Below, in pieces: positions 26,683-35,878 of a DNA stretch of 64,000 bases. This stretch comes from Pseudovibrio sp. M1P-2-3. GTDB lineage: Bacteria > Pseudomonadota > Alphaproteobacteria > Rhizobiales > Stappiaceae. The stretch is taken from assembly GCF_031501865.1 (NCBI RefSeq), contig NZ_JARRCW010000001.1:3982001-4046000 (forward strand), given 5' to 3'. The translations under genes were made by a program, and so were the position numbers. Below the pieces are notes generated by a model, which did no database searches, was not told the origin of the DNA, and saw only the letters and a list, made by a program, of their open reading frames with translations. Position 1 is the stretch's first letter. Every line of letters begins with the position of its first letter.

Positions 26683-27508
26683 ATTTTCTAGGGAATGGCT
26701 TAGATTACGCCACGACATTGATTTGAGAGCCCGCAACAAAACGGTAGAAGCAACCTTTTTAACCCACATGGAAAAAGTATCTCCCGCAGGCACTCCTTTA
26801 AAGCTTTTAGACTTGGGCGCGGGGACCGGAGCGACTGTTGCAGCTCTGGCACCTGAAATTTCAGAAGCACAAGACTGGACCCTATTAGACAATGACCGTG
26901 CTCTTCTCGAAGAGCTGCGGGTCAACCAAGCCGAACTCGTGAAAGAGGGAGGGCAGCTTCACCTACACATACTTGAGATGGACCTGAACACGGACGAGGC
27001 CTTTGACAAGTTCCAGCAACATTCAGCCGTTACCACCTCAGCTCTTCTGGATTTAACGAGTGCTAAATGGATAGATAAGCTTACTGCCACTCTGGTGCAC
27101 AACTCCCTGCCTTTTTACGCAGCCTTGAGTTTTGATGGGCGAGTGGCCTTGTCCCCTGCACACCCTAAAGATGATGAAATTATTAAAGCGTTCCATTTAA
27201 GCCAGAAACTGGACAAGGGCTTCGGGCCGGCACTGGGAAAAGAGGCTAACTCCTACGCAATGAATACTCTCGAGGCCGCAGGGTTTCGAATAATTGAAGG
27301 CTTCTCTGATTGGCTCTGTCAAAAGGGAGAGAAAGAGCTTCAAAAAGAACTAGTACTGGGATGGGCCCAAGCTGCACAACTGGCAGGCTTGCCTGTAGAC
27401 AAAGTTCACCATTGGCAAGATGCGCGCATAACCATGATTAATCGCGGAGAGAGCCAGCTATCAGTCGGTCATGTTGACTTTGCCGCGTTTCCGCCCGAAC
27501 CAAGCTGA
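26675..27508 (+). CDS. SAM-dependent class I methyltransferase
   Basis: This 277-residue protein has motif I LLDLGAGTGATV (residues about 48-59), an acidic motif II end (LLDNDRALLEEL) and a Rossmann methyltransferase layout. The C-terminal half resembles trans-acting small-molecule methyltransferases. It closes the four-gene operon and overlaps the glycosyltransferase gene by 8 bp. It could methylate the glycosylated product of the operon. A hairpin terminator follows at 27535-27557. Confidence 0.82.
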   Translation: MNKFSREWLRLRHDIDLRARNKTVEATFLTHMEKVSPAGTPLKLLDLGAGTGATVAALAPEISEAQDWTLLDNDRALLEELRVNQAELVKEGGQLHLHILEMDLNTDEAFDKFQQHSAVTTSALLDLTSAKWIDKLTATLVHNSLPFYAALSFDGRVALSPAHPKDDEIIKAFHLSQKLDKGFGPALGKEANSYAMNTLEAAGFRIIEGFSDWLCQKGEKELQKELVLGWAQAAQLAGLPVDKVHHWQDARITMINRGESQLSVGHVDFAAFPPEPS

Positions 27509-27534
27509 GGCTTATATAAAAGACGTAAAGACAA

Positions 27535-27557
27535 GCAGGGCAGATAATCTGCCCTGC
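27535..27557. terminator. Bidirectional terminator hairpin between convergent genes
   Basis: A perfect 10-bp inverted repeat (GCAGGGCAGA, loop TAA) sits midway between the ends of the methyltransferase gene and of the convergent protease gene. The T-tracts are weak on both sides, so termination efficiency is uncertain. Confidence 0.65.
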
Positions 27558-27571
27558 AATTACTTAAAGCC

Positions 27572-29140
27572 TTAGGCAAACATGAAGTCATTAGTGCCGA
27601 GCACTGCAGCATCCACATCTGTTAGCAGGATAGAACCGCTATCAAAGGAAATCAAAGCGTCAGATCCTTCGTCAGTGATTGTCAGATCAGCGAATGAAGA
27701 TGCACCGCTTTCAAACTCGATGAAATCAAGACCATCAGTAAAGTCAACGATCTCATCATCACCAGCGTTGGCATTAAACACAAAAGTATCTGAGCCACTG
27801 CCACCTTCAAGAATGTTGTCGGCAGCATTACCGATGAGAATGTCATCACCACTACCGGCAATCGCGTTCTCAATCACGGTATCACGAGCGATAGCAAGGT
27901 TACCGGTCAAGCCATTGACACTAGAATAGGTCTCTTCTTCAAGGGAAATAACCTGATCTGCCCGCACAGAGCTGTAATCAATAGTATCTACGCCGCCATT
28001 ATCAATGATGGTGTAAGCAGCTGGGTTCAGATCCACAATATCGTCATAATACCCACCTGCGGTAGAGTTCTCTCCATAAACGGTATTTCCGATTCGCAGA
28101 TCTGTTGCTGTGCCGTAGAGTTCCTGCATTGCCAAAATATCAGCAATCATTGGAGTTGCCAGATATGCGTAGCTGGCATCAACGGCAGTGTTTTCATTCT
28201 GCGAGAAGTAAGACATGACCGAACCCTGCCACGAATCGTTGGAATAGTGGTTATCTACTCCATAGTCGGCAGAACCGTTATAGTTACCCGCATGGCCAAG
28301 ACCCATGGCGTGACCGATTTCGTGTACATAAGTCTGGAAAGAATAACTATCCAGAGTTGTACCCTGTGAATTTAGCCAGCTGGTGGAAACGTTCACAAAG
28401 GAAGACGTAATTGTGCTTCCTGAAACTTCTGAAGTTGAGTAGGCACCACTGTCACTGTCATCAAACGTGATTTGGGCGGACCCGTTTACAGCCTGAAAAT
28501 TAATACCTGTAACCATGCTCCAAGCATTCAGGGCCTCTGTCGCCAGATACTGACCACTGCTATTCAGTGCATTGATATTTACGGTGATTGTATCACCAGC
28601 TTCCACATCGAAAGAACGTCCTGAACGGCCGTTTGATTCCCAATAACCATCCGTCAACTGATCCGCAATTTGATCATTTGTAAAGGCATTAGGATCAACT
28701 GGGTCTGTTGGATCTACAGGATCCGTGTCCCCCTCGGCTGTCACGGAGACAGTATAATCTCCAGAGTAAGACGTGTTGTAGGAACTTGCGCCAATATAGA
28801 AAGTGCCAGATTCCGTCGCTGTGTATTCAATCACAGAGTTTCGGCCTGATCCACCATCATCATCTTCAGCAACCTGCTGCCCACTCGGGCTGTAAAGATA
28901 CAGATAGGTATCACTCACAGCATCACTGCCGTACCCTTCCATAGAGATCGTATAAGTTTTGCCAGCTTCCATCTCGATAGCAATGGCATCACGATCCCCA
29001 GAACTACTTAAGCTGCCACTAAACGTGTCTCCAGCTTCGATGCTATAGGGGGTAGAAGTGCTATATGGGGCATCGCTGCCCTCTTGAATTAATTGTGCTT
29101 CATTATGAGTTCCGTCGGGGCGAATGTGCCGATTTATCAT
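27572..29140 (-). CDS. Serralysin-like M10 metalloprotease with N-terminal PPC domain and RTX tail
   Basis: This 522-residue acidic secreted protease has no Sec signal. Residues about 30-135 look like a bacterial pre-peptidase (PPC) domain, followed by a Pro/Asp-rich linker (DPVDPTDPVDPNAF). The catalytic domain has the metzincin zinc motif HEIGHAMGLGH and the Met-turn SVMSYF. Next come calcium-binding RTX repeats (GSGDDILIGN, LEGGSGSDTF) and a hydrophobic C-terminus ending DFMFA, as used by type I secretion. No ABC/MFP secretion genes lie beside it. AAGGGA precedes the ATG. It probably degrades extracellular protein. Confidence 0.9.
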   Translation of the reverse strand: MINRHIRPDGTHNEAQLIQEGSDAPYSTSTPYSIEAGDTFSGSLSSSGDRDAIAIEMEAGKTYTISMEGYGSDAVSDTYLYLYSPSGQQVAEDDDGGSGRNSVIEYTATESGTFYIGASSYNTSYSGDYTVSVTAEGDTDPVDPTDPVDPNAFTNDQIADQLTDGYWESNGRSGRSFDVEAGDTITVNINALNSSGQYLATEALNAWSMVTGINFQAVNGSAQITFDDSDSGAYSTSEVSGSTITSSFVNVSTSWLNSQGTTLDSYSFQTYVHEIGHAMGLGHAGNYNGSADYGVDNHYSNDSWQGSVMSYFSQNENTAVDASYAYLATPMIADILAMQELYGTATDLRIGNTVYGENSTAGGYYDDIVDLNPAAYTIIDNGGVDTIDYSSVRADQVISLEEETYSSVNGLTGNLAIARDTVIENAIAGSGDDILIGNAADNILEGGSGSDTFVFNANAGDDEIVDFTDGLDFIEFESGASSFADLTITDEGSDALISFDSGSILLTDVDAAVLGTNDFMFA

Positions 29141-29427
29141 TTTAATCCCTTATTTAATTAAATTTCTTTTTATCCGTCTAGAATTTCCAAGCATTACTAA
29201 TTGTAGAGCTTGAAGTTCATATCCTTGCCAAACTACATCCGCCAACGCACTTATACTTTAGATTATATATTTTAAATGTATATTATAATATTTCAATATT
29301 CTTTATTATTAGAGCATATTATGCCTATTGTATCGATTGAAAAGTTACAATTTAGCACAATAAACTTGATTATTTTACTCAATATAAGGAATACGGACCC
29401 AAGAGGAATGACCATCCCTTATCACAG

Positions 29428-30198
29428 TTAGTCTAGGTCCAAGTCCAACAGTACATCACACCCCAAATGAAACCAATTCGCCTTTGGGCGCATGGCATCA
29501 TCCAGCTTTTCAATAGGTGGTAATTTAATGCCCGAAGGTCCAGCACCAATAATCAATGGAGCCACCATCAGGTGAAGGTGGTCCAATAATCCTTCACTGA
29601 GAAACCGAGAGAGTGTCCAAGCCCCCCCTTCTATAAGAATATTGCGAAACTCGCCCAAAGCATGGCAAATATCACCGCAGCTAATGACCCCGTCCCCATT
29701 GGTTGCCACCGTAATATGTTCAACACCATCAGGTAGGTTTATATCCACATTCTGACCCGTCACCACAATACGCCGCACTGTTGCATCATGAAGTAACTTT
29801 GTCTCGAACGGCAGGCGCCCCTTTGGGTCAATGATGATTTTTGCAGGGCTTTTTCCCTCAACCCGACGGACAGTAAGCTGCGGATTGTCACAGATCGCGG
29901 TGCTTACACCAATAACAACACCATCACATAATGCCCTCAAGCAGTGCAGATGATCTAGTGCCTCGGGGCAATTAATATAAAAGGAGTGCCCCGCCTCAGT
30001 TGCTATTCTACCATCTACAGATTGCCCCAGTTGACCCACTAGCGTTTGCTGTTTCGACCCACAAAGCTTATTGAATATTGAAGGGTACCCGCCAACTTCA
30101 TAGTTTCGGTTACCTGCTCGGGCCTTCAAAATCTCTCGCCACACTTCCACAGGCATAGAGCCACTAATGAGACGACGAGAAGACTCTACTAGGTTCAT
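29428..30198 (-). CDS. RibD C-terminal / dihydrofolate-reductase-like reductase
   Basis: This protein of about 256 residues matches the RibD reductase fold: VGQLGQSVDGRIAT, the VSTAICDNPQLTVR region, ILIEGGAWTLSRFL and LMVAPLIIGAGPSG. Such enzymes reduce pyrimidine or pterin intermediates with NADPH. It lacks the RibD deaminase domain and has about 45 extra N-terminal residues. I choose the ATG at 30198 because AGGGGG lies 7 bp upstream; a TTG at 30231 is the longest option. No riboflavin genes are near. With the PTPS-homologue operon 2 kb away it may serve the same unknown pathway. Confidence 0.8.
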   Translation of the reverse strand: MNLVESSRRLISGSMPVEVWREILKARAGNRNYEVGGYPSIFNKLCGSKQQTLVGQLGQSVDGRIATEAGHSFYINCPEALDHLHCLRALCDGVVIGVSTAICDNPQLTVRRVEGKSPAKIIIDPKGRLPFETKLLHDATVRRIVVTGQNVDINLPDGVEHITVATNGDGVISCGDICHALGEFRNILIEGGAWTLSRFLSEGLLDHLHLMVAPLIIGAGPSGIKLPPIEKLDDAMRPKANWFHLGCDVLLDLDLD

Positions 30199-30309
30199 AG
30201 GGAGACCCCCTGACATCAGATAGTTTTCCAAGCACCCATTCCGTGGGTTAATCTAGTGGTAGCCGAGCAAGAGGAGCCTGTCGAGGCTAGGTTTCAAGGG
30301 GGATACTCA

Positions 30310-30894
30310 ATGAGTGATCACAGGTCGAAAGTACAGCACCGCTCCGAAGAACGCGCAGCACAGCTAACTCCCTATTCTTCCCCTCATAAATGGTTTCACT
30401 GGATTACAGTCATTGCTGTTTTTTTAATGGTACCCGCCGGCATTGCCATGGCGTACATGGAAAGTGGCCCCACGCAAAATGCACTATTCGATTTTCACCG
30501 GTCGGTAGGGGTTTTCCTGCTCTTTTTTACAGCAATACGTCTGATTTACAGAGTGTTTGATGTGCCTCCACCACTTCCTGCTTCCATTCCATTTTGGCAA
30601 AAAGCTCTTGCACAGCTTACACAGTCCGCACTGTATTTCATATTAATCGCCAACCCGTTACTGGGTTGGTATGCAACGTCTGCATATGGCGCGAAAATTA
30701 ATATTTTCGGACTATTCACACTCCCTTCAATTGCCAGCAAGAATCGGGAAATCGCAAGTACCTTGTTCGATTATCATGAAGCACTGGGTTTAATTTTGTG
30801 CGCCTTGGTTGCTCTTCATATTTTGGGTTCCATTTATCATTTGGTCATTGCCAAAGATGGTGTTTTCGAACGCATGAGTTTCATCAAACGGTGA
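30310..30894 (+). CDS. Cytochrome b561-family membrane protein
   Basis: This di-haem-type inner-membrane electron carrier has about 194 residues and four hydrophobic helices. Candidate haem ligands are His in HKWFHW, in DFHRSVGVF, in DYHEALG and in ALHILGSIYH. Such proteins pass electrons from quinol, for example to superoxide or to partner reductases. The ATG at 30310 follows AAGGGGG with good spacing; an in-frame GTG at 30256 would add 18 unlikely residues. It ends one base before the convergent cobK gene ends. Confidence 0.85.
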   Translation: MSDHRSKVQHRSEERAAQLTPYSSPHKWFHWITVIAVFLMVPAGIAMAYMESGPTQNALFDFHRSVGVFLLFFTAIRLIYRVFDVPPPLPASIPFWQKALAQLTQSALYFILIANPLLGWYATSAYGAKINIFGLFTLPSIASKNREIASTLFDYHEALGLILCALVALHILGSIYHLVIAKDGVFERMSFIKR

Positions 30895-31638
30895 TCATAG
30901 AACCCGATTATGAACCCAACGTTCAACGCTTTTTGTATTTATTGCAATCTCAGCTGGAGGCAGATTGGGTCGCTGAATCATGTAGACTGGAAGGCTCAGT
31001 ACACGGGCTGCCTCTAACTTAGCTGCAGCTCCTTTACCTCCACTATTTTTGCAAAGAACTGCATCTACCTGATAATAGCGCAGCATATCAATTTCTGCGT
31101 CAACATTGCGGCTTGGGCGGGATATCAAAAGTTTACCGTCGGGCAGGACCACATCAGGATCCGGTTGCTCAATCATTCGCATTAAGAACCATAAGTCTTT
31201 ACGTTGGTTAAGGACCTCCACCTCCTTACGGCCAATAGCTGCAAAAAACTTTCTATTAGAAGGGAGCATTGCGAGAGCGGCTTCCAGACTTTCCACTTCA
31301 TGCCACTTATCTCCTGCCTGCGGCTTCCAAGAGGGCCGCTCATATCGAAGCAGAGGTACGTTCTCCAACCCTGCTACTTCTGCAGCGTTCTCACTCATTT
31401 GCCGGGCAAATGGATGTGTTGCATCGATAATCCCATCAATCTTGTTTTGTGTAATAAACGTACGAAGCCCATTAACGCCCCCAAAACCACCCGAACGTGT
31501 TGGCACGGCTAATTGAGATGGGGTACGCGTTATGCCAGCAAGAGATGCAATTACATTTATCTTTCGATGCTTCGAAAGGGACATTGCAATTTGAGTAGCA
31601 TCCTGTGTACCAGCTAACAAAAGGAGGTTCTTCTTCAT
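30895..31638 (-). CDS. cobK: Precorrin-6A / cobalt-precorrin-6A reductase
   Basis: This 247-residue protein reduces the corrin macrocycle at the precorrin-6A stage using NADPH. CobK/CbiJ features are the N-terminal LLLAGTQDATQIAMSLS, IIDATHPFARQMSENA, AAIGRKEVE and the C-terminal CKNSGGKGAAAKLEAARVLSLP. It lies 31 bp after cbiD in the same direction and is likely co-transcribed. Because CbiX, CbiD and CbiG are also present, its substrate is probably the cobalt-containing form (CbiJ role). Confidence 0.93.
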   Translation of the reverse strand: MKKNLLLLAGTQDATQIAMSLSKHRKINVIASLAGITRTPSQLAVPTRSGGFGGVNGLRTFITQNKIDGIIDATHPFARQMSENAAEVAGLENVPLLRYERPSWKPQAGDKWHEVESLEAALAMLPSNRKFFAAIGRKEVEVLNQRKDLWFLMRMIEQPDPDVVLPDGKLLISRPSRNVDAEIDMLRYYQVDAVLCKNSGGKGAAAKLEAARVLSLPVYMIQRPNLPPAEIAINTKSVERWVHNRVL

Positions 31639-31669
31639 ATTTTATAATCCAGTCCCAATGATTGTGCTT

Positions 31670-32785
31670 TTAAGGAAAAAAGGGGGCGTGCCCAATACGA
31701 TTTCCTTGCCGATCAATGACAAAAATCTCCAAATTCACAGGAGCTCCGCGCAGAATTTCAAGTGCAGCTTTCTGTGCTGCCAGCGCAATATATTCACCGA
31801 AGGTAACTTCATGGTCCTGACAAAGCTCCAGAACCTGCTTTACAGTATTTGCGGAGCTCACCTGAGTATGGAATTCCTCAGATACAGACGAACAGTCAAG
31901 CATCTGGGCTAGCCGTTGAAAATCAACCCCACTTCGGGCCGAGTGCAGATCCATCGCGCCTTGAGCCAGCTTCACAAGCTTTGCAGGCCCTCCAGCCAGC
32001 ACCAACTTCGGAACAGGGTGAGCACGCAAGTATTTTAGCAAACCACCTGCAAAATCCCCCATATCCAAGTAGGCGCTTTCAGGTAAGTCTGGGTATACCC
32101 CCTTCAATGCATCTTCCGATGTTGCCCCTGTGGCAGCTGCCACCATCTGCTGACCGGTAGCCCGAGCAACATCCACACCCCGGTGGATGGAGGCAATCCA
32201 CGCAGCACAAGAAAAAGGCCGTACAATTCCCGTAGTTCCAAGAACTGATAGTCCCCCCAAAATACCAAGACGTGGATTCATAGTTTTTTGTGCCAATTTC
32301 TCACCATCCGCGATGGAGATCTCGACTTCAACATCCAGTGGCGTGTTATGGGTCTTGGCGATTTCCTCTAACTCTCTTGCTATGATTTCCCTTGGTCTGG
32401 GGTTTATAGCGGGTTCTCCAACAGGAATGGGCAGCCCCGGCTTTGTAACCGTTCCAACCCCTTTTCCTGCTTTAAAAAGCAAACCGGAACCAATGGGTAA
32501 AAGCTTCAGGCGGGAGGTAATCAGCGCCCCGTGAGTTACATCAGGATCATCACCTGCATCCTTGATAATGGAGGAACTCGCCCATCCTTCCCCCACCTCT
32601 TCGGCAGCCAGAGCAAAGGCAGGAGTTTCACCGCGAGGCAGCGTAATTTGTACAGGGTCAGCAAACTCCCCCGATAGCAATTTCTGGTAGGAAGATTTAG
32701 CCGCCGCCGCCGCGCAAGCGCCCGTAGTCCAACCTCTGCGCAGTTCTTTTCGCTCTGATCCCGTCATCCGCGCAGTATAGCCCAC
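31670..32785 (-). CDS. cbiD: Cobalt-precorrin-5B C1-methyltransferase
   Basis: This 371-residue SAM-dependent enzyme of the oxygen-independent corrin pathway has the signature start LRRGWTTGACAAAAAKSSYQ, LPRGETPAFAL and DAGDDPDVTHGALI, followed by VGTVTKPGLPIPVGEPAINP. CbiD replaces the methylation that CobF performs in the oxygen-dependent route. It is the first gene of a leftward pair with cobK, divergent from cobA with only about 100 bp between, which must hold both promoters. I found no cobalamin riboswitch in that space. Confidence 0.95.
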   Translation of the reverse strand: MGYTARMTGSERKELRRGWTTGACAAAAAKSSYQKLLSGEFADPVQITLPRGETPAFALAAEEVGEGWASSSIIKDAGDDPDVTHGALITSRLKLLPIGSGLLFKAGKGVGTVTKPGLPIPVGEPAINPRPREIIARELEEIAKTHNTPLDVEVEISIADGEKLAQKTMNPRLGILGGLSVLGTTGIVRPFSCAAWIASIHRGVDVARATGQQMVAAATGATSEDALKGVYPDLPESAYLDMGDFAGGLLKYLRAHPVPKLVLAGGPAKLVKLAQGAMDLHSARSGVDFQRLAQMLDCSSVSEEFHTQVSSANTVKQVLELCQDHEVTFGEYIALAAQKAALEILRGAPVNLEIFVIDRQGNRIGHAPFFP

Positions 32786-32889
32786 ATGATTTCATGGTGC
32801 GAACCCATACACATAGTTATGATCACTTTTTCAGCCCTTAACCCAAGAGCTTACTTGGCGCTGTCTATTTGCAAGAGTATGATTACCAC

Positions 32890-33759
32890 ATGTCTCAGTT
32901 AAACGATGTTCAGTCAAAAATGCAGCTTTCATTCTATGATTTCCCTCAGTTTCTAGAGGGCAGCGTCTGGCTTACGGGCGCTGGCCCTGGAGACCCCGGA
33001 CTCCTCACGTTGCATGCAGTACGCGCATTACAGCAAGCAGATGTCATTGTATACGACGCTCTCGTGGATAAACGCATTTTGGAATTCGCTAAGCCCGAGG
33101 CCCAAATTGAGTACGCAGGAAAGCGGGGCGGCAAGCCCTCCCCCAAACAACGAGACATTTCTTTAAAGCTCATAGAGCTGGCAAAATCAGGTAAGCGCGT
33201 TTTACGCCTAAAGGGTGGAGACCCGTTCGTATTCGGACGGGGAGGAGAAGAAGCTCTCATGCTGGTGGAGGCGAATGTTCCATTTCGCATTATTCCCGGT
33301 ATAACCGCAGGAATAGGCGGATTGGCCTATGCTGGAATCCCTGCCACTCATAGGGGTATCAACCAAACCGTCACCTTTCTGACAGGACATGATCAAAACG
33401 GCGTAGCTCCCGATCAAATCGATTGGGATGCCCTAGCGAAGTCTTCACCTGTTATCGTTATGTATATGGCCATGAAACATCTTGGCTCTATAAGCGAGAA
33501 GCTGATTGCTGGTGGCCGCAAAGCCCACGAACCGGTTGCCATCGTTTGTAATGCATCTTTGCCTACTCAAAGCGTGAGTGAAACAACCCTTGGCAGCTGT
33601 GCATTCGATGCTCAAAGACTGAAATTAGTTCCGCCAGCCCTCGTGGTTTTGGGGGATGTTGTTCGACTTCGAGCTGGCCTTGACTGGCTTGGCCTTTCAA
33701 AAGGGCGGGAACTCAGCCCGAACCCGCTTGGAGACACTATAGAGCAGTTGGCACAATGA
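32890..33759 (+). CDS. cobA: Uroporphyrinogen-III C-methyltransferase
   Basis: This SAM enzyme of about 289 residues makes precorrin-2, the first dedicated step to corrinoids and sirohaem. Motifs are VWLTGAGPGDPGLLTLHA, YDALVD, GKRGG, LKGGDPFVFGRGGEEA and IPGITAGIGG. It is a CobA/SumT methyltransferase without the CysG dehydrogenase part. I place the start at the ATG 32890; an in-frame TTG at 32869 is the longest possibility, and neither has a strong ribosome site. It overlaps cobB by 4 bp. Confidence 0.93.
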   Translation: MSQLNDVQSKMQLSFYDFPQFLEGSVWLTGAGPGDPGLLTLHAVRALQQADVIVYDALVDKRILEFAKPEAQIEYAGKRGGKPSPKQRDISLKLIELAKSGKRVLRLKGGDPFVFGRGGEEALMLVEANVPFRIIPGITAGIGGLAYAGIPATHRGINQTVTFLTGHDQNGVAPDQIDWDALAKSSPVIVMYMAMKHLGSISEKLIAGGRKAHEPVAIVCNASLPTQSVSETTLGSCAFDAQRLKLVPPALVVLGDVVRLRAGLDWLGLSKGRELSPNPLGDTIEQLAQ

Positions 33760-35105
33760 CTATCGCGCGAGGCCTTATGATTGCGGCTCCCTCTTCCGGA
33801 GCTGGAAAAACAACAGTGACCCTCGCGCTGTTGCGCGCACTGCGAAACCGGGGCGTTTCCGTCTCCTCCGCTAAGTCAGGTCCAGATTATATCGATCCGG
33901 TTTTCCATTCAAAAGCAAGCGGGAGCCCATGCATAAATTTGGATGTCTGGGCAATGCCGGACCTCTTACTGGCCTCTCTAGCAACACAACAAAGTTCCAA
34001 CAAAGAACTGCTTATTATTGAGGCTGCAATGGGACTTTTCGACGGCGCTGCCGATGGCACCGGCTCAGCCGCCGATCTGGCAAACAAACTAAGTCTTCCT
34101 GTTGTTTTGGTTGTCGACTGCTCAAAACAAGCTCAATCAGTAGCAGCCTTGGTCCATGGCTTTAGCAGTTTCCGCAGGAGACCGAAAACTGTCGGCATCA
34201 TCCTCAACAGAGTTGGGTCTGCTCGCCACGAACACTTACTAAGACGTGCTCTGGCTCCACTCAATATTCCTGTTATAGGAGCCCTCTATAAATCAAAGGA
34301 GCTTTGTGTTCCGGAGCGCCACTTGGGGTTGGTGCAAGCCAATGAAAGAGAAGATCTGGAAGAGTTTCTTGAAACAGCAGGGACCCTTGCAGCAAAGCAA
34401 ATTGAGCTTGGTTCTTTAACGGCACTGGCCCGTCCGGTTGCAGTTCCTGCTTTGGAGAACAAATCCCTACCAGATCCACATATTCTGCCCCCCTTTGGAC
34501 AGCGTATCGCAATTGCAAGAGATATTGCTTTCGCCTTTTGCTACCCGCACCTACTAGATACCTGGCAAGCCCACGGAGCAACCTTGAGCTTTTTCTCCCC
34601 TCTTGCCAACGAAGCTCCGGAAACCGGCGTAGATGCCGTCTACCTGCCTGGTGGATACCCCGAGCTTCACGGCCAGCAACTGGCCCATGCAGGCAACTTT
34701 AAACAAGGAGTGCACAGCGCGGCAAATAATGGCACCTTTATTTTTGGCGAGTGCGGCGGTTACATGACCCTTGGTGAAAGTCTTATCGATAAAAACGGGG
34801 AAACCCACGAGATGCTGGGTCTTTTACCGTTGGAAACAAGCTTTGCAACACGCAGGTTGCACATTGGATACCGTAAGCTCAAACAGATCTCGGACCCTGT
34901 TAGTAACGCCAGTCCCTTACCGTGGGCCTGTGACCTTTCAGCCCACGAATTCCATTATGCCTCCATCGTCCGCGAGGGCGAAGCAAGTCGCCTGTTTACA
35001 GCAAGCGATGCGGAAGACAACGCTCTCACAGACATGGGCCTGCGGCGGGGAACCATTATGGGTTCCTTCGCCCACATCATTTCCAGACGACCTTCTGAGG
35101 TTTAG
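33756..35105 (+). CDS. cobB: Cobyrinic acid a,c-diamide synthase
   Basis: This 449-residue amidotransferase uses glutamine and ATP to amidate the a and c carboxylates of the corrin ring. The N-terminal P-loop reads APSSGAGKTTVTLALLRAL, followed by GPDYIDP. The C-terminal class I glutaminase has its nucleophile Cys in FGECGGYMTLG and the His in SAHEFHYA. It is CobB/CbiA-like. The start overlaps cobA (ATGA) and the end overlaps the convergent cobM end by 4 bp. Confidence 0.94.
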   Translation: MTIARGLMIAAPSSGAGKTTVTLALLRALRNRGVSVSSAKSGPDYIDPVFHSKASGSPCINLDVWAMPDLLLASLATQQSSNKELLIIEAAMGLFDGAADGTGSAADLANKLSLPVVLVVDCSKQAQSVAALVHGFSSFRRRPKTVGIILNRVGSARHEHLLRRALAPLNIPVIGALYKSKELCVPERHLGLVQANEREDLEEFLETAGTLAAKQIELGSLTALARPVAVPALENKSLPDPHILPPFGQRIAIARDIAFAFCYPHLLDTWQAHGATLSFFSPLANEAPETGVDAVYLPGGYPELHGQQLAHAGNFKQGVHSAANNGTFIFGECGGYMTLGESLIDKNGETHEMLGLLPLETSFATRRLHIGYRKLKQISDPVSNASPLPWACDLSAHEFHYASIVREGEASRLFTASDAEDNALTDMGLRRGTIMGSFAHIISRRPSEV

Positions 35106-35878
35106 ACGCTTTTCTCTTTTGCCTTAGGCCGCAGAACATGTACGCAGTTGGGATCATAAAGGGCGCTGTCACGGAACTCTTTTCCTGCCTTAAGGGCAGG
35201 TCCCACAAAGATCAGGGCCGTGCGGGTAATCTTTGACGAGCGGACCTTGCCGCGTATATCCTCCAAAGTGCCATGTATGAACGCTTCATCAGGCCAGCCC
35301 ACACGGTAAGCCACAATTACCGGACAATCCTCACCGTAGAGCGGGGCAAGCTGGCGGTGGATTTCACCGAGATTACGCACGCTCAAGTGAATAGCCAGTG
35401 TAGCACCAGACTGCCCGAGCGTTGCAAGGTCCTCCCCCTCTGGCATGCTGGAAGACTGCATTGCTGTGCGAGTGATGATGATGCTTTGGGCAATTTCAGG
35501 GATCGTTAGCTCGGTTTTAAGCGCCGCAGCGGCGGCAGCAAATGCAGGCACACCGGGGGTCACATCATAATCAATTCCCAACGCATCAAGGCGGCGCATC
35601 TGTTCAGCCGTTGCCCCGTAAATGGAAGGATCGCCCGAATGAACCCGTGCCACGTCCAGCCCCTTTTCGTGGGCAGCTTTGATCTCCTCGATAATCTCAT
35701 CAAGGTGCAGCGGGGCAGTGTCCACTACATGCGCCCCATCCGGTGCAGCTTTGACAATTGCTTCGGGAACAAGCGAGCCCGCATAAAGGCAAACTGGGCA
35801 CTTTTCGATAAGCTTCAGACCGCGAACAGTTATAAGCTCAGGATCTCCCGGACCTGCTCCGATAAAATGAACCGTCAT
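35102..35878 (-). CDS. cobM: Precorrin-4 / cobalt-precorrin-4 C11-methyltransferase
   Basis: This 258-residue SAM-dependent corrin methyltransferase has VHFIGAGPGDPELITVRGL, YAGSLVP, ARVHSGDPSIYGATAEQ and VTPGVPAFAAAAAAL, all typical of CobM/CbiF. It is the last gene of the long leftward cobalamin operon; its ATG overlaps the preceding stop by one base (TAATG). The product passes to the ring-contracted stage processed by CbiG. Confidence 0.94.
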   Translation of the reverse strand: MTVHFIGAGPGDPELITVRGLKLIEKCPVCLYAGSLVPEAIVKAAPDGAHVVDTAPLHLDEIIEEIKAAHEKGLDVARVHSGDPSIYGATAEQMRRLDALGIDYDVTPGVPAFAAAAAALKTELTIPEIAQSIIITRTAMQSSSMPEGEDLATLGQSGATLAIHLSVRNLGEIHRQLAPLYGEDCPVIVAYRVGWPDEAFIHGTLEDIRGKVRSSKITRTALIFVGPALKAGKEFRDSALYDPNCVHVLRPKAKEKSV

